Positions 6,555-13,561 are shown, numbered from the stretch's first letter. The stretch is DNA of 14,988 nt from Lysobacterales bacterium UBA2790 (GCA_002352135.1 DEHW01000129.1:23759-38746); one strand, 5' to 3'. Numbers and translations are program-made. The notes: generated by a model from the sequence alone, not told the origin.

Positions 6555-8369
6555 TCAACCGCCTTGGCGTTCGGCAATCCAGGCGTCGACGCGGCGATTC
6601 AGCAGGGTGATCGGCATGGAGCCGGACTGCAGTACGACATCGTGGAAGGCTTTCAGGTCGAACTGATCGCCCAGCGCGGCACGCGCCCGCTCGCGTGCTT
6701 CCAGAATGGCATTCATGCCGACCTTGTAGGCCAGCGCTTGGCCGGGCATCACCAGATAGCGCTCGATCTCGGCCACCACATCGGTTTCCGGCATGCCGGT
6801 GTTCTGCAGCATGTAGTCGATGGCCTGTTCGCGTGTCCAACGCTTGTGATGCATGCCCGTATCCACCACCAGACGCACCGCCCGGAACATTTCGGCCTGC
6901 AGTCGCCCGAGGTTGTCGAGCGCTTGATTCTGGAAGCCCATTTCCCACGCCAGCCGTTCCGTATAAAGCGCCCAGCCCTCCGCGTAGGCAGTGAACGGCA
7001 ACAGCTTGCGGAACGTCGGCACATCGCGCAGTTCCTGCTGGATGGCGATCTGGAAGTGATGGCCGGGAATGGCCTCGTGATACGCCAGCGTGCGCATGCC
7101 AAAACGCGCCACTTCTGCCGTGTTGCGCAGATTGATGTAGAAGATGCCGGGACGCGATCCATCGAAGGCGGGCGCGTTGTAGTAAGCGCCCGGCGCGGTC
7201 TTTTCGCGGAACGCGGGTACCCGTTCCACCTTCACCCCGGCAGCGGGTCGCAAGTTGAAGGCGCTACCCGTGCCCTGATCCATCTCGTCGATGATGCGCT
7301 GGAAGTCGTCGATGATCTGCTGCCGACCTTCATCCGTGTCCGGGTAAAGCTGGTCCGCACGCTGCGCGATCTGCTGCACACGCTCGCCAATGCTGCCTTC
7401 CAGCAGACCTTCGCCACGCAGGATGCTGTCCATCTCCGCGCCAATGCGCTCGACTTCGCGCAAGCCCAGCGCATGCACCGCGTCCGGCGTCATGTCGGTC
7501 GTGGTCTGCGAGCGCACTGCCCAGGCGTAGAACGCCTCGCCGTCCGGCAACGCCCACACGCCGTGGTTGTTCTGCACCTTGGGCAACAGGGACTCGTAAT
7601 AGTCGATCAGCCGTCCATAGACCGGTTGCACGGCCTCGACAATCAGGCCTCGCGCACGTGCCAGCAGATCCGCTCTAGCCTCGGGCGACAGGCCATCGAG
7701 CTTGCCCAGCTTGTCGTCGAAGCTGGTGTAGAGGATGTTCTGTTCGGGTGCTGCATCGCGAAAGGCGCGCATCTCGGTCAGGACTTTTTCGACCACGAAA
7801 CGCGGCGGCAGGATGCCCAAGGACTCGCGATGACGCACGCCCTCCAGCACCTGATCCAGCTTGCGCGGCACGGCCTGCAGTCGCGCCAGATAGCGCTCGG
7901 CGTCGCCGGTCGAGCTGACCGAATGCTGGGTCGCCAGAAACGTAGGCAGACCGTTCTGCTGACCGAACAACTGGTTCAGCGGATAGTTGTGGTAAGCGAA
8001 ACGATCGCCCTCCACCTGCACGGCGAGAAAGGTCTCCAGCAGATCGTAGGAATGCTGCCCCTCGGCATCCAAGGCGTTGCGGTCGTAACTGCGCAGCGTC
8101 GCCAAATCCTCGCGCGCTTTGGCGCGCAGCGACTCATCGGCGGCCAGCGAGGCATCGTCCAGTTCATCGCTGTACCAATCCAACCAGCCAGGCAGCATGC
8201 GCAGCGAAGACAACAGCTCCGGGCTGTTGAAGGCGTATTCGGCAAACACGCGCTCGTAGAACCACTCGATCTTCAGCGGCTTGAACCAGAGCGTATGCGC
8301 CAGCAAACCACCCGCCACCAACAGCAGACCCAGCAGGCCGCGCACACCCCATCGCAACAGCTTCTTCAT
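6555..8369 (-). CDS. Membrane-anchored DUF885 family metalloprotein (putative peptidase)
   Basis: This 604-residue protein has an uncleaved-looking N-terminal membrane segment (residues 7-29, GVRGLLGLLLVAGGLLAHTL), so the bulk should face the periplasm. The remainder is the long alpha-helical DUF885 fold. It carries the family signature HEAIPGHH at 431-438 followed by AYAEGWALYTE, with E464 in the EGW motif. By analogy with gluzincin metallopeptidases, H431, E432, H437 or H438, and E464 are candidate zinc-site residues. Family length of about 580-620 residues agrees. DUF885 proteins are widespread exported proteins in this lineage, and peptidase activity is generally assumed rather than shown. 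The ATG at 8369 is supported by an AGGGGGA ribosome-binding site and the membrane anchor. It converges on the upstream plus-strand gene across a hairpin. Confidence 0.88.
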   Translation of the reverse strand: MKKLLRWGVRGLLGLLLVAGGLLAHTLWFKPLKIEWFYERVFAEYAFNSPELLSSLRMLPGWLDWYSDELDDASLAADESLRAKAREDLATLRSYDRNALDAEGQHSYDLLETFLAVQVEGDRFAYHNYPLNQLFGQQNGLPTFLATQHSVSSTGDAERYLARLQAVPRKLDQVLEGVRHRESLGILPPRFVVEKVLTEMRAFRDAAPEQNILYTSFDDKLGKLDGLSPEARADLLARARGLIVEAVQPVYGRLIDYYESLLPKVQNNHGVWALPDGEAFYAWAVRSQTTTDMTPDAVHALGLREVERIGAEMDSILRGEGLLEGSIGERVQQIAQRADQLYPDTDEGRQQIIDDFQRIIDEMDQGTGSAFNLRPAAGVKVERVPAFREKTAPGAYYNAPAFDGSRPGIFYINLRNTAEVARFGMRTLAYHEAIPGHHFQIAIQQELRDVPTFRKLLPFTAYAEGWALYTERLAWEMGFQNQALDNLGRLQAEMFRAVRLVVDTGMHHKRWTREQAIDYMLQNTGMPETDVVAEIERYLVMPGQALAYKVGMNAILEARERARAALGDQFDLKAFHDVVLQSGSMPITLLNRRVDAWIAERQGG

Positions 8370-8458
8370 GACTTCCCCCTGCGGACGCCATGCCCGCTGC
8401 GGGGCGATTGTAGACATCGGCTGCGTGCAGGGAGAGCGAACTACCGGATGCCCACTCG

Positions 8459-8809
8459 CTACTGGCGCAGCACCTTCTGCAGCGGGCGACCTTTGGCGAG
8501 CTCGTCGATCAGCTTGTCCAACTGGCGAACAAGCTGCAGCAGCGGGTCCTCCACCGCTTCGATGCGCACCCCGCACACCACACCGGTGACCAGACTGCGA
8601 AGCGGATTCAAGGCCGGGGCCTGCGCAAAGAAGCCGCGCAGATCCGTCCGCTGCGCCAACTGCGCCCGCAAACCAGCCTCGTCATAGCCCGTCAACCAGG
8701 CAATCACCGCATCGACCTCCGCCCGCGTCCGCCCCTTGCGCTCGGCCTTGGCGACGTAGGCGGGATAGACCGAGGCGAAGGGCAGGGCGAAGAGGCGGTT
8801 GTTTTGCAT
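8459..8809 (-). CDS. DUF2200 domain-containing protein
   Basis: This 116-residue cytosolic protein matches the DUF2200 family over its whole length as I recall it. Landmarks are FASVYPAYVAKAERKGRT near the start, VIAWLTGY, FFAQAPALNP, VVCGVRIEAVEDPL and the ending LDKLIDELAKGRPLQKVLR. The function of the family is unknown; the members are small, single-domain and conserved. The ATG at 8809 gives the expected family start, although the Shine-Dalgarno sequence is weak. The gene lies 11 bases after the methyltransferase remnant and 89 bases before the DUF885 gene on the same strand. Confidence 0.88.
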   Translation of the reverse strand: MQNNRLFALPFASVYPAYVAKAERKGRTRAEVDAVIAWLTGYDEAGLRAQLAQRTDLRGFFAQAPALNPLRSLVTGVVCGVRIEAVEDPLLQLVRQLDKLIDELAKGRPLQKVLRQ

Positions 8810-8820
8810 GCTTGAAGGGC

Positions 8821-9127
8821 TCAGCGCTCCGAGGCGGCCAGCATACGCCCGGCAAACTTGGAGAACAGGTTGCGCAGGCTGGTTGCGGGTGACGTCGCTG
8901 TCAGCAGCAGGAAGTCACCACCGCCAAACGAGGGTCTGCGGCAGACGCAGGCGATGCAGCGCGCGGTCGGCGGTATAGCCGCTGAGATCAAGGATGGCCG
9001 CCGCGACATCTGGCCGCGTAAACACCGCCTCGCGCTCGATCTCGCTGTCAGCCGCAAGTGATTCCAGCGCGGCGGAAACGTCCGGGGCGCGGAAGGAGGG
9101 GCCAAGTGGGGCGACGAGGGAGGTCAT
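8821..9127 (-). pseudogene. Remnant of an Eco57I-type DNA adenine methyltransferase (frameshifted and truncated)
   Basis: Two reading frames together give a broken methyltransferase N-terminus. The first (from an ATG at 9127) reads on to VFTRPDVAAAILDLSGYTAD and LHRLRLP before hitting a stop near 8915. The second, shifted by one base near 8935, picks up PSFGGGDFLL, the S-adenosylmethionine-binding motif I. Eco57I-type modification enzymes have these pieces joined as LLEPSFGGGDFLL, so about one base was gained. Even with repair, the frame stops at 8821 after a tail (NLFSKFAGRMLAASER) not recognised here, and the catalytic NPPY motif is absent. Only about 100 of several hundred residues remain. 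No good ribosome-binding site precedes the ATG. It is a relic of a restriction-modification or related defence gene. Confidence 0.72.
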
Positions 9128-9136
9128 GCGGGGAAG

Positions 9137-9196
9137 GTGGCGGGCAGAGCGCCGTCATGGGCCGAAGACTTGGCAAAACAAATTCTGCCCCGCCAC
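9137..9196. repeat. Imperfect inverted repeat at the edge of the methyltransferase remnant
   Basis: GTGGCGGGCAGA (9137-9148) and TCTGCCCCGCCAC (9184-9196) are reverse complements except for one extra base, separated by 35 bases. It lies in the 74-base gap between the exported phospholipase-like gene and the methyltransferase remnant, where a terminator or an insertion junction could lie. No T-run follows on the minus strand, so its role is uncertain. Confidence 0.4.
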
Positions 9197-9201
9197 ATTT
9201 C

Positions 9202-10296
9202 TTAGAGATCCCCAGAGCTGGCTTTCGCACCCGGGTTCTGAAGCTGAAAAAGACACTCAAAGAAGCCGCGCATTTGCTGCCACGGCAGCTCCTGATCACG
9301 CGCTCGAATCAAGGCGCGACCGACAAAAACAACGTTTCCAGGTTGCTCGAACCCTCGACGGAACGAATCCAGCGAATCGAGTTCAGCGTGCGCGTCGTGA
9401 TCTTGTCCAGTGTACGAATAAAATTCAAGGATTGCGCCCGGCGCTTCAACGCTAATTTCACCGGCTACACACATCTTTGATCCAGAAGATTCCTCCCGAT
9501 TAACGTGAGCCAGCGAGAAGCTGTCTTGCACCGTGTGAAGCAGCGATCCAAAAGCAACATCATCAATACTCCTCCTGAGGCCTCCAGCCGCTCCAAGCGT
9601 GTACAGTTCGAGCATCCTCCATTCAGTTCGACCAAACATATCCCTTAAATAGGCGATATCAACGTCTTTGAGCCGCGTATCGATAGAGAATTCGCCCAAA
9701 GAAGCACGCCAAGTGAACTCAAACCAGCCCATCATGGCGGCGTGCGTCAAACTCGCTAGTTCTCCGTCACGTGACGCCATCGCGTGGATTGGCTGCAGGT
9801 CGCCGAAGTGCGACCGGTATAGCATTGCATCTCCAGGACCGAACACAACGCCCGTAGCCGCCTTTCGCTGGGCGTCAAGGAATAACCTCGCCCAGCAGCG
9901 TGGCTGAGTTTCAAAACGAATCGTCTCAACAAGATTACAGCCAAGCCCCCGTGCTTGACCGCCAGTCATTCTGAATGGCGGATCGTCGTTCCATCGAACT
10001 CCCGCGAGCACTGGCACCGGCGCGCCAATCGAGGACGAGCCCGAGCAGATGCTACCGTTACAACCATACATTCGGTTGGTAATCTCCTCATGCACCGGCT
10101 CCGTAAAACCAACCACCGAAAACTCGGCGAAACGCCGCTCCAAATCCAGAATGGAGCCCGCCCCAATTCCAGCCAGCTTTCGCTCTTCAGGGGTGGAGTG
10201 AGGTGAGAGCTTGAAGGCGAGAGCGACATCCGAAGCGACAATCAATGCGACAAGCACAAACCAAGGACCACTGATGGATGAACTACCCTTGAACAT
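9202..10296 (-). CDS. Exported protein of the zinc phospholipase C / S1-P1 nuclease-like fold
   Basis: This 364-residue protein has a signal peptide (core WFVLVALIVASDVALA, residues 12-27, probable cleavage before FKL). The mature part is helical with many histidines. H254, D258 and H264 lie in SLLHTVQDSFSLAHVNRE with the same spacing as H118, D122 and H128 of Bacillus cereus phospholipase C. Other candidate ligands are H69 (EPVHEEI), D104/D105 (RWNDDP), H171, H185 and H300/H303 (GQDHDAHAELD). A trinuclear-zinc hydrolase acting on phosphoesters outside the cytoplasm is inferred; the substrate is unknown. The ATG at 10296 is chosen because AAGGGA stands eight bases before it and the signal peptide follows; an ATG 24 bases upstream is less likely. 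The gene is flanked by a methyltransferase relic and the exonuclease cassette and is less GC-rich than the core genes. Confidence 0.65.
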   Translation of the reverse strand: MFKGSSSISGPWFVLVALIVASDVALAFKLSPHSTPEERKLAGIGAGSILDLERRFAEFSVVGFTEPVHEEITNRMYGCNGSICSGSSSIGAPVPVLAGVRWNDDPPFRMTGGQARGLGCNLVETIRFETQPRCWARLFLDAQRKAATGVVFGPGDAMLYRSHFGDLQPIHAMASRDGELASLTHAAMMGWFEFTWRASLGEFSIDTRLKDVDIAYLRDMFGRTEWRMLELYTLGAAGGLRRSIDDVAFGSLLHTVQDSFSLAHVNREESSGSKMCVAGEISVEAPGAILEFYSYTGQDHDAHAELDSLDSFRRGFEQPGNVVFVGRALIRARDQELPWQQMRGFFECLFQLQNPGAKASSGDL

Positions 10297-10337
10297 GGAC
10301 GCTTCCCTTTTGAATGGCACATAGAACTGACAAGGAC

Positions 10338-10356
10338 GTGATCTGAATCAAATCAC
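10338..10356. promoter_or_regulatory. GTGAT/ATCAC dyad upstream of the phospholipase-like gene
   Basis: GTGAT (10338-10342) and ATCAC (10352-10356) form a 5-bp inverted repeat with a nine-base spacer, 42 bases upstream of the start at 10296. The same nine-base spacing occurs between TGTGA and TCACA before the response regulator gene. The arms are short, so chance is quite possible. The rest of the 207-base gap (10297-10503) shows no clear promoter or RNA gene. Confidence 0.25.
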
Positions 10357-10503
10357 AAAAATCAGAGGGCAAACTAGATGACGGCCGATGTAGCCAATGC
10401 TGGCGCTATAGTGCAGATTCTCAGGTTCGGACCAGACGCTATCCAAGTTCTTTGACGGTAGACGATCCAGAAAACCGCACTCGGGACCCCGTTTCTCGTT
10501 CAT

Positions 10504-11103
10504 TCAGTATTTGAACACGTCTCCAATTTCGAGCAGATCCAGCTCTGCTCGAGTAGGCAGGAAGTCAAAGCTCCGCCGAACCAATTCTACCCGGTCGGGA
10601 CTTTTTGCATCCCGAAGCATGATTTCCATCAGCTTTGGCAGATAGCAGGCATCCTTGGCCGCATACGTCAGCTGCTCTTTGTTGAGCCTTGACGCCTCCC
10701 AATCCGAGAGGCGCGGGCTCTTATCTAAAACCACACCGAAGAACCGATTCACCAACTCCTTAAGCGAGGTTGCACTCCCAGAGTCAAGCAGAATCTTTGC
10801 TGCGACTTTTGTGCACTGAATTGATCTTGGCTTTGCAAAAAAGTCTCGCATGAGGAAGCGAAGGTCAAATATCGCGTTATGGAATATCTTGATTGATCCA
10901 CTGTCCTCAAGAGCCTTGCGTACGTTGGTGCAGTTAAATGGCGGACGAACCACCCATACCACTTCGCCATCGTACACTTGAATCACTCCGATCCGATCAT
11001 TTCGGAAATCCAAACCGGTCGTTTCAGTATCAATTGACAGCAGTCTTCTGGACAGAATGCTAGACGGCGCATCCGCTATGACTTCGCGTACGATCGGATT
11101 CAC
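10504..11103 (-). CDS. NrnC-like DEDDy 3'-5' exonuclease / diribonuclease
   Basis: This 199-residue protein is a bare DEDDy exonuclease domain without the HRDC domains of RNase D. The motifs are D25 and E27 (LLSIDTETTGLD), D80 (IFHNAIFDLRFL), and Y147 and D151 (YAAKDACYL). Its length, the CTKVAAKI and SDWEASRL segments and especially the C-terminus FDFLPTRAELDLL resemble alphaproteobacterial NrnC, which degrades dinucleotides such as pGpG left from RNA and c-di-GMP turnover. Gammaproteobacteria normally use Orn for this. The GTG at 11103 begins one base after the stop of the upstream membrane-protein gene, with GAAGGG upstream, so the two are translationally coupled. A start at 11181 is possible but would overlap 77 bases. 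An RNase D-like paralogue of other specificity is the alternative. Confidence 0.78.
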   Translation of the reverse strand: MNPIVREVIADAPSSILSRRLLSIDTETTGLDFRNDRIGVIQVYDGEVVWVVRPPFNCTNVRKALEDSGSIKIFHNAIFDLRFLMRDFFAKPRSIQCTKVAAKILLDSGSATSLKELVNRFFGVVLDKSPRLSDWEASRLNKEQLTYAAKDACYLPKLMEIMLRDAKSPDRVELVRRSFDFLPTRAELDLLEIGDVFKY

Positions 11104-11104
11104 A

Positions 11105-11863
11105 CTAGTTGGCCCTTCTCGCTTCCTCGAACGCCTTCTCAAAATCCTTGGAAAACAAAATCGCCATCTCGCCGTTCGCATTCAGCTCCAAAGTCGGCAC
11201 CTGGCCAATCTTCCCAAGTCCGTGATAGAACGTTACTACGGACACATCGTCAAAACGGTGATATGCATACGTGATCTCCTGACTCGAGAACCGAATGTCG
11301 CATCTAGGAAGTGCCTTGGCGTCTCGAAATATTTGAAGGAAGAACTCTTTAGCCTCTCGAACCTTATCGCGAACCGTTCCGGGATCAAGCCCATATCGCG
11401 CCCCTAGAGACTCCATAAGTCGATTGCAATCAGGATCCGGCAGAAGCAGACGAAATTTCAACACTCTATTTCTGGCAGCCTCACGAAGTTGCTTTATGTG
11501 GCTATTTCTCCAGGTGTTAGCATAACTTACTGAAAGGTCGATCTTTCTTGTGGTGGTAATAAGCGAATCCCAAGGAACCTCTTTGGGCTCCAAGGTTGCC
11601 TTCAAAACACCAGACCTATCAATTGATTCTCGCACCCCCAAGGTAAGACGAACCTGATCCAGAACAGCCTTTTTCCCATGCATTTCGTATAGGTAGTTGA
11701 CGATCGCCGTTCCAAGAATCAACCAACCAACCTTGGGGAGCGTGGCCAATGTCCACTCATAGAAAATCACCTTCTCGCCTACTGCCTTTTCACCTATATA
11801 GATGAGAACAACGCCTAGAAGTGCGAGCACCCAAACCTTGTTTCTGCCGAAGAAGTCCTTCAC
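11105..11863 (-). CDS. Two-helix membrane protein with unassigned cytosolic domain
   Basis: This 252-residue protein has two transmembrane helices, about residues 9-24 (KVWVLALLGVVLIYIG) and 43-59 (PKVGWLILGTAIVNYLY), with a short loop between. A soluble domain of roughly 180 residues follows. Its pattern (KIDLSVSYANTWRN, LREAARNRVLKFRLLLPDPD, YAYHRFDDVSVVTFYHG) recalls degenerate phospholipase D-like modules, but no HxKxxxxD motif is present, so it may bind rather than cut. The GTG at 11863 is preferred: GAGGGA precedes it and it lies 10 bases after the nrdJb stop, whereas the ATG at 11896 lies inside nrdJb. The NrnC-like gene follows at once. Base composition is lower in GC than the neighbours. 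I do not recognise the family; a membrane effector or sensor is a speculation from architecture. Confidence 0.7.
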   Translation of the reverse strand: MKDFFGRNKVWVLALLGVVLIYIGEKAVGEKVIFYEWTLATLPKVGWLILGTAIVNYLYEMHGKKAVLDQVRLTLGVRESIDRSGVLKATLEPKEVPWDSLITTTRKIDLSVSYANTWRNSHIKQLREAARNRVLKFRLLLPDPDCNRLMESLGARYGLDPGTVRDKVREAKEFFLQIFRDAKALPRCDIRFSSQEITYAYHRFDDVSVVTFYHGLGKIGQVPTLELNANGEMAILFSKDFEKAFEEARRAN

Positions 11864-11873
11864 CGCGCTTCCC

Positions 11874-12638
11874 TCACCCACACTTCGAATACCCACAATT
11901 CAAGCAAGTCTGGCAGCCATCCATCACCACCAGTGCCTGGGTATTGCATTTGTGGCACATCGTGGCGCCGGGGGGGAAGCCGCTGCTGGGTTCGCTGGGG
12001 GTGAAGGTGGTGGTGGGGGCGGCGGGGTTTGCCGTCAGCTCAGGGTTTTTTTTTAGGCTGGCTTCGTAGGCGGCGCGTTTTTCGGCGATCAGGGCTTGTT
12101 GTTCGGGGCTGAGTTCGTCGTCGACGATCATGCCGATCATCTTCAGGTGGTCTTCGATCACTGCGCCGATCTCGGCGACGATGCTGGGCATGTAGACGCC
12201 ACCGGCCTTGAAGTAGCCGCCGCGCGGGTCGAAGACGGCTTTGAGCTCTTCCACCAGGAAGGTGACGTCGCCGCCTTTGCGGAACACGGCGGACATGATG
12301 CGGGTGATGGCGACGACCCACTGGAAGTGGTCCATGTTCTTCGAGTTGATGAAGATCTCGAAGGGGCGGCGCGATTCGTGGGCGGTGCCTTTGTTGAGCA
12401 CGATGTCGTTGATGGTGACGTACAGGGCGTGTTCGAACAGCGGCGATTTGATCTTGTAGGTGGAGCCGATCAGCACGTCGGGGCGCTCGATCTGCTCGTG
12501 CATCTGGATGACTTCGGCGCTCGGACGGGCGGCGGGTGTTTCCACAACCGGGGCGGTGGCCTGGGCGGCTTCGCGGGCTTTGTCATCGGCGCTCTGCACG
12601 CTGTAGCTCTTGATTTTTTTGCTGATTTTGATGGCCAT
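11874..12638 (-). CDS. nrdJb: Class II ribonucleotide reductase accessory subunit NrdJb
   Basis: Adenosylcobalamin-dependent ribonucleotide reductase is split into NrdJa (catalytic) and NrdJb in pseudomonads and relatives, and both are needed. This 254-residue protein has the NrdJb body: ALYVTINDIVLNKG, RRPFEIFINSKNMDHFQWVV, MSAVFRKGGDVTFLVEELKA and YMPSIVAEIGAVIEDHL. It ends in a six-cysteine cluster (C228, C231, C242, C245, C248, C253; final CLNCGYSKCG), which should provide a zinc ribbon and the shuttle thiols that re-reduce the NrdJa active site. Residues 1-45 are charged and probably flexible. The ATG at 12638 has an AAGGA ribosome-binding site seven bases upstream; the open frame extends to 12797, but the extra residues are unlike the family. 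The gene lies downstream of nrdJa and the histone-like gene on the same strand. Confidence 0.9.
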   Translation of the reverse strand: MAIKISKKIKSYSVQSADDKAREAAQATAPVVETPAARPSAEVIQMHEQIERPDVLIGSTYKIKSPLFEHALYVTINDIVLNKGTAHESRRPFEIFINSKNMDHFQWVVAITRIMSAVFRKGGDVTFLVEELKAVFDPRGGYFKAGGVYMPSIVAEIGAVIEDHLKMIGMIVDDELSPEQQALIAEKRAAYEASLKKNPELTANPAAPTTTFTPSEPSSGFPPGATMCHKCNTQALVVMDGCQTCLNCGYSKCG

Positions 12639-12769
12639 GTCGGTTCCTTGCGTGTCAGTCGATGACGTGTGTCGAGCGTACTCTGGCGACACGTCGACGG
12701 CGAGTCTGGGCTCGCGCGGTGAGTTAATGGGCGGCGGAGCGCAACGCGCTGCAACGCATGATGGGTTGC

Positions 12770-12806
12770 CCGGCGAGGTGCGCTTTCTTTGGCGCACGCT
12801 CGCCGG
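12770..12806 (-). terminator. Hairpin after the histone-like gene
   Basis: A 14-bp stem with one bulged base (12770-12783 paired with 12792-12806) closes a loop of about eight bases, 16 bases beyond the stop of the lysine-rich protein. Position and strength suit termination or attenuation between this gene and nrdJb. There is no T-run after it on the minus strand, so read-through into nrdJb is likely. Confidence 0.45.
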
Positions 12807-12822
12807 ACGGTTGCCGCGGGGC

Positions 12823-13130
12823 TTACTTCTTGGCGGGCGCTTTCTTCGCCGCTGGCTTTTTGGCCGGGGCGGCTTTCTTGGCGACGGCCGGTTTTGCTGG
12901 GGCTTTTTTCACGGCAGGCTTGGCGGCCGCTTTCTTGGCCGGTGCTGCTTTTTTAGCAGGTGCCGCCTTTTTGGCCGGAGCGGCTTTCTTGGCGGGTGCG
13001 GCCTTCTTCGGGGCGGCCTTTACGGCGGGCTTGGCAGCGGCTTTCTTGGCCGGAGCAGCCTTTTTCGCTGGGGCCGCTTTCTTGGCAGCGGGCTTGGCGG
13101 CGGCTTTCTTCGGGGCGGTGGCTTTGGCGG
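12823..13130 (-). repeat. Coding tandem repeat of the AAPAKK tail
   Basis: The tail region repeats units of 18 bases or so encoding AAPAKK and AAAKPAV. Codon usage varies between copies, so the repeat is stronger in protein than in DNA. Such arrays are prone to copy-number change. Confidence 0.6.
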
Positions 13131-13434
13131 CGGCCTTTTTCACTTCGGCCACTTTCTTGGTCACGGCTTTCTTCACCTCGGTCGCCTTCTTGTCGACGGC
13201 CTTTTTGGCAGCGGCGACTTTCTTCTGCGCCTGTTTCACTGCGCCTTGCACGGCTTTCTTGGCCTTCTTGAGTTGGCCTTCGGCGGACTTCTTCACCTTG
13301 GCGGCCTTCTTGGCGACGGCTTTTTCGGCCTTCACCACGGCGGCCTTGGCATCGGCGACCATTTCCTGGGCTTTCTCACTGACGTTTTCGACCGCTTCTG
13401 ACAGGGTTGCGGTGACCCCATTCTCGTTGCTCAT
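12823..13434 (-). CDS. Histone H1-like lysine/alanine-rich DNA-binding protein
   Basis: This 203-residue protein has about 30% lysine (60 residues). Residues 1-40 (MSNENGVTATLSEAVENVSE onward) are more acidic and amphipathic and could form a phasin-like helix or coiled coil. Residues 41-105 are Lys/Ala helix with repeated KKAVxxxxxKV patterns. From 106 on, the sequence is a low-complexity tail built on AAPAKK, seen seven times, and AAAKPAV, like the C-terminal tail of eukaryotic H1, chlamydial Hc1 and AlgP. A nucleoid-compacting role on DNA is inferred from composition. The start at 13434 is supported by AGGAG eight bases upstream. It stands between the two halves of the ribonucleotide reductase on the same strand, 228 bases after nrdJa and 184 before nrdJb. 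Confidence 0.88.
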   Translation of the reverse strand: MSNENGVTATLSEAVENVSEKAQEMVADAKAAVVKAEKAVAKKAAKVKKSAEGQLKKAKKAVQGAVKQAQKKVAAAKKAVDKKATEVKKAVTKKVAEVKKAAAKATAPKKAAAKPAAKKAAPAKKAAPAKKAAAKPAVKAAPKKAAPAKKAAPAKKAAPAKKAAPAKKAAAKPAVKKAPAKPAVAKKAAPAKKPAAKKAPAKK

Positions 13435-13561
13435 ACAGCCACTCCTGATTGCAGGTTTGTTTTGGGCTTGTCGATTGCCGTCAGCGCGTCCCACGCTGTT
13501 GGCGCTGCCTGTACCCCAGGCCGGGACGGAATGCCTCCGCAGCGTGTCTTCCTTGATCCGC

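Noticed and set aside
6471..8687. A 738-codon open frame on the plus strand
   Set aside because: It lies opposite the DUF885 gene, which has the HExxxGHH motif, a good ribosome-binding site and a membrane anchor. The plus-strand product is His/Arg/Gln-rich without recognisable domains, as expected for an antisense frame in high-GC DNA.
12639..12822. Cobalamin riboswitch before nrdJb
   Set aside because: The enzyme depends on B12, so this was considered, but no B12-box-like segment or compatible fold was recognised. Only a simple hairpin at 12770-12806 and a weak GTGTCG/CGACAC pairing are present.
12823..13130. CRISPR-like array
   Set aside because: The repeats are contiguous, in frame and encode Lys/Ala/Pro. 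There are no spacers of uniform size.
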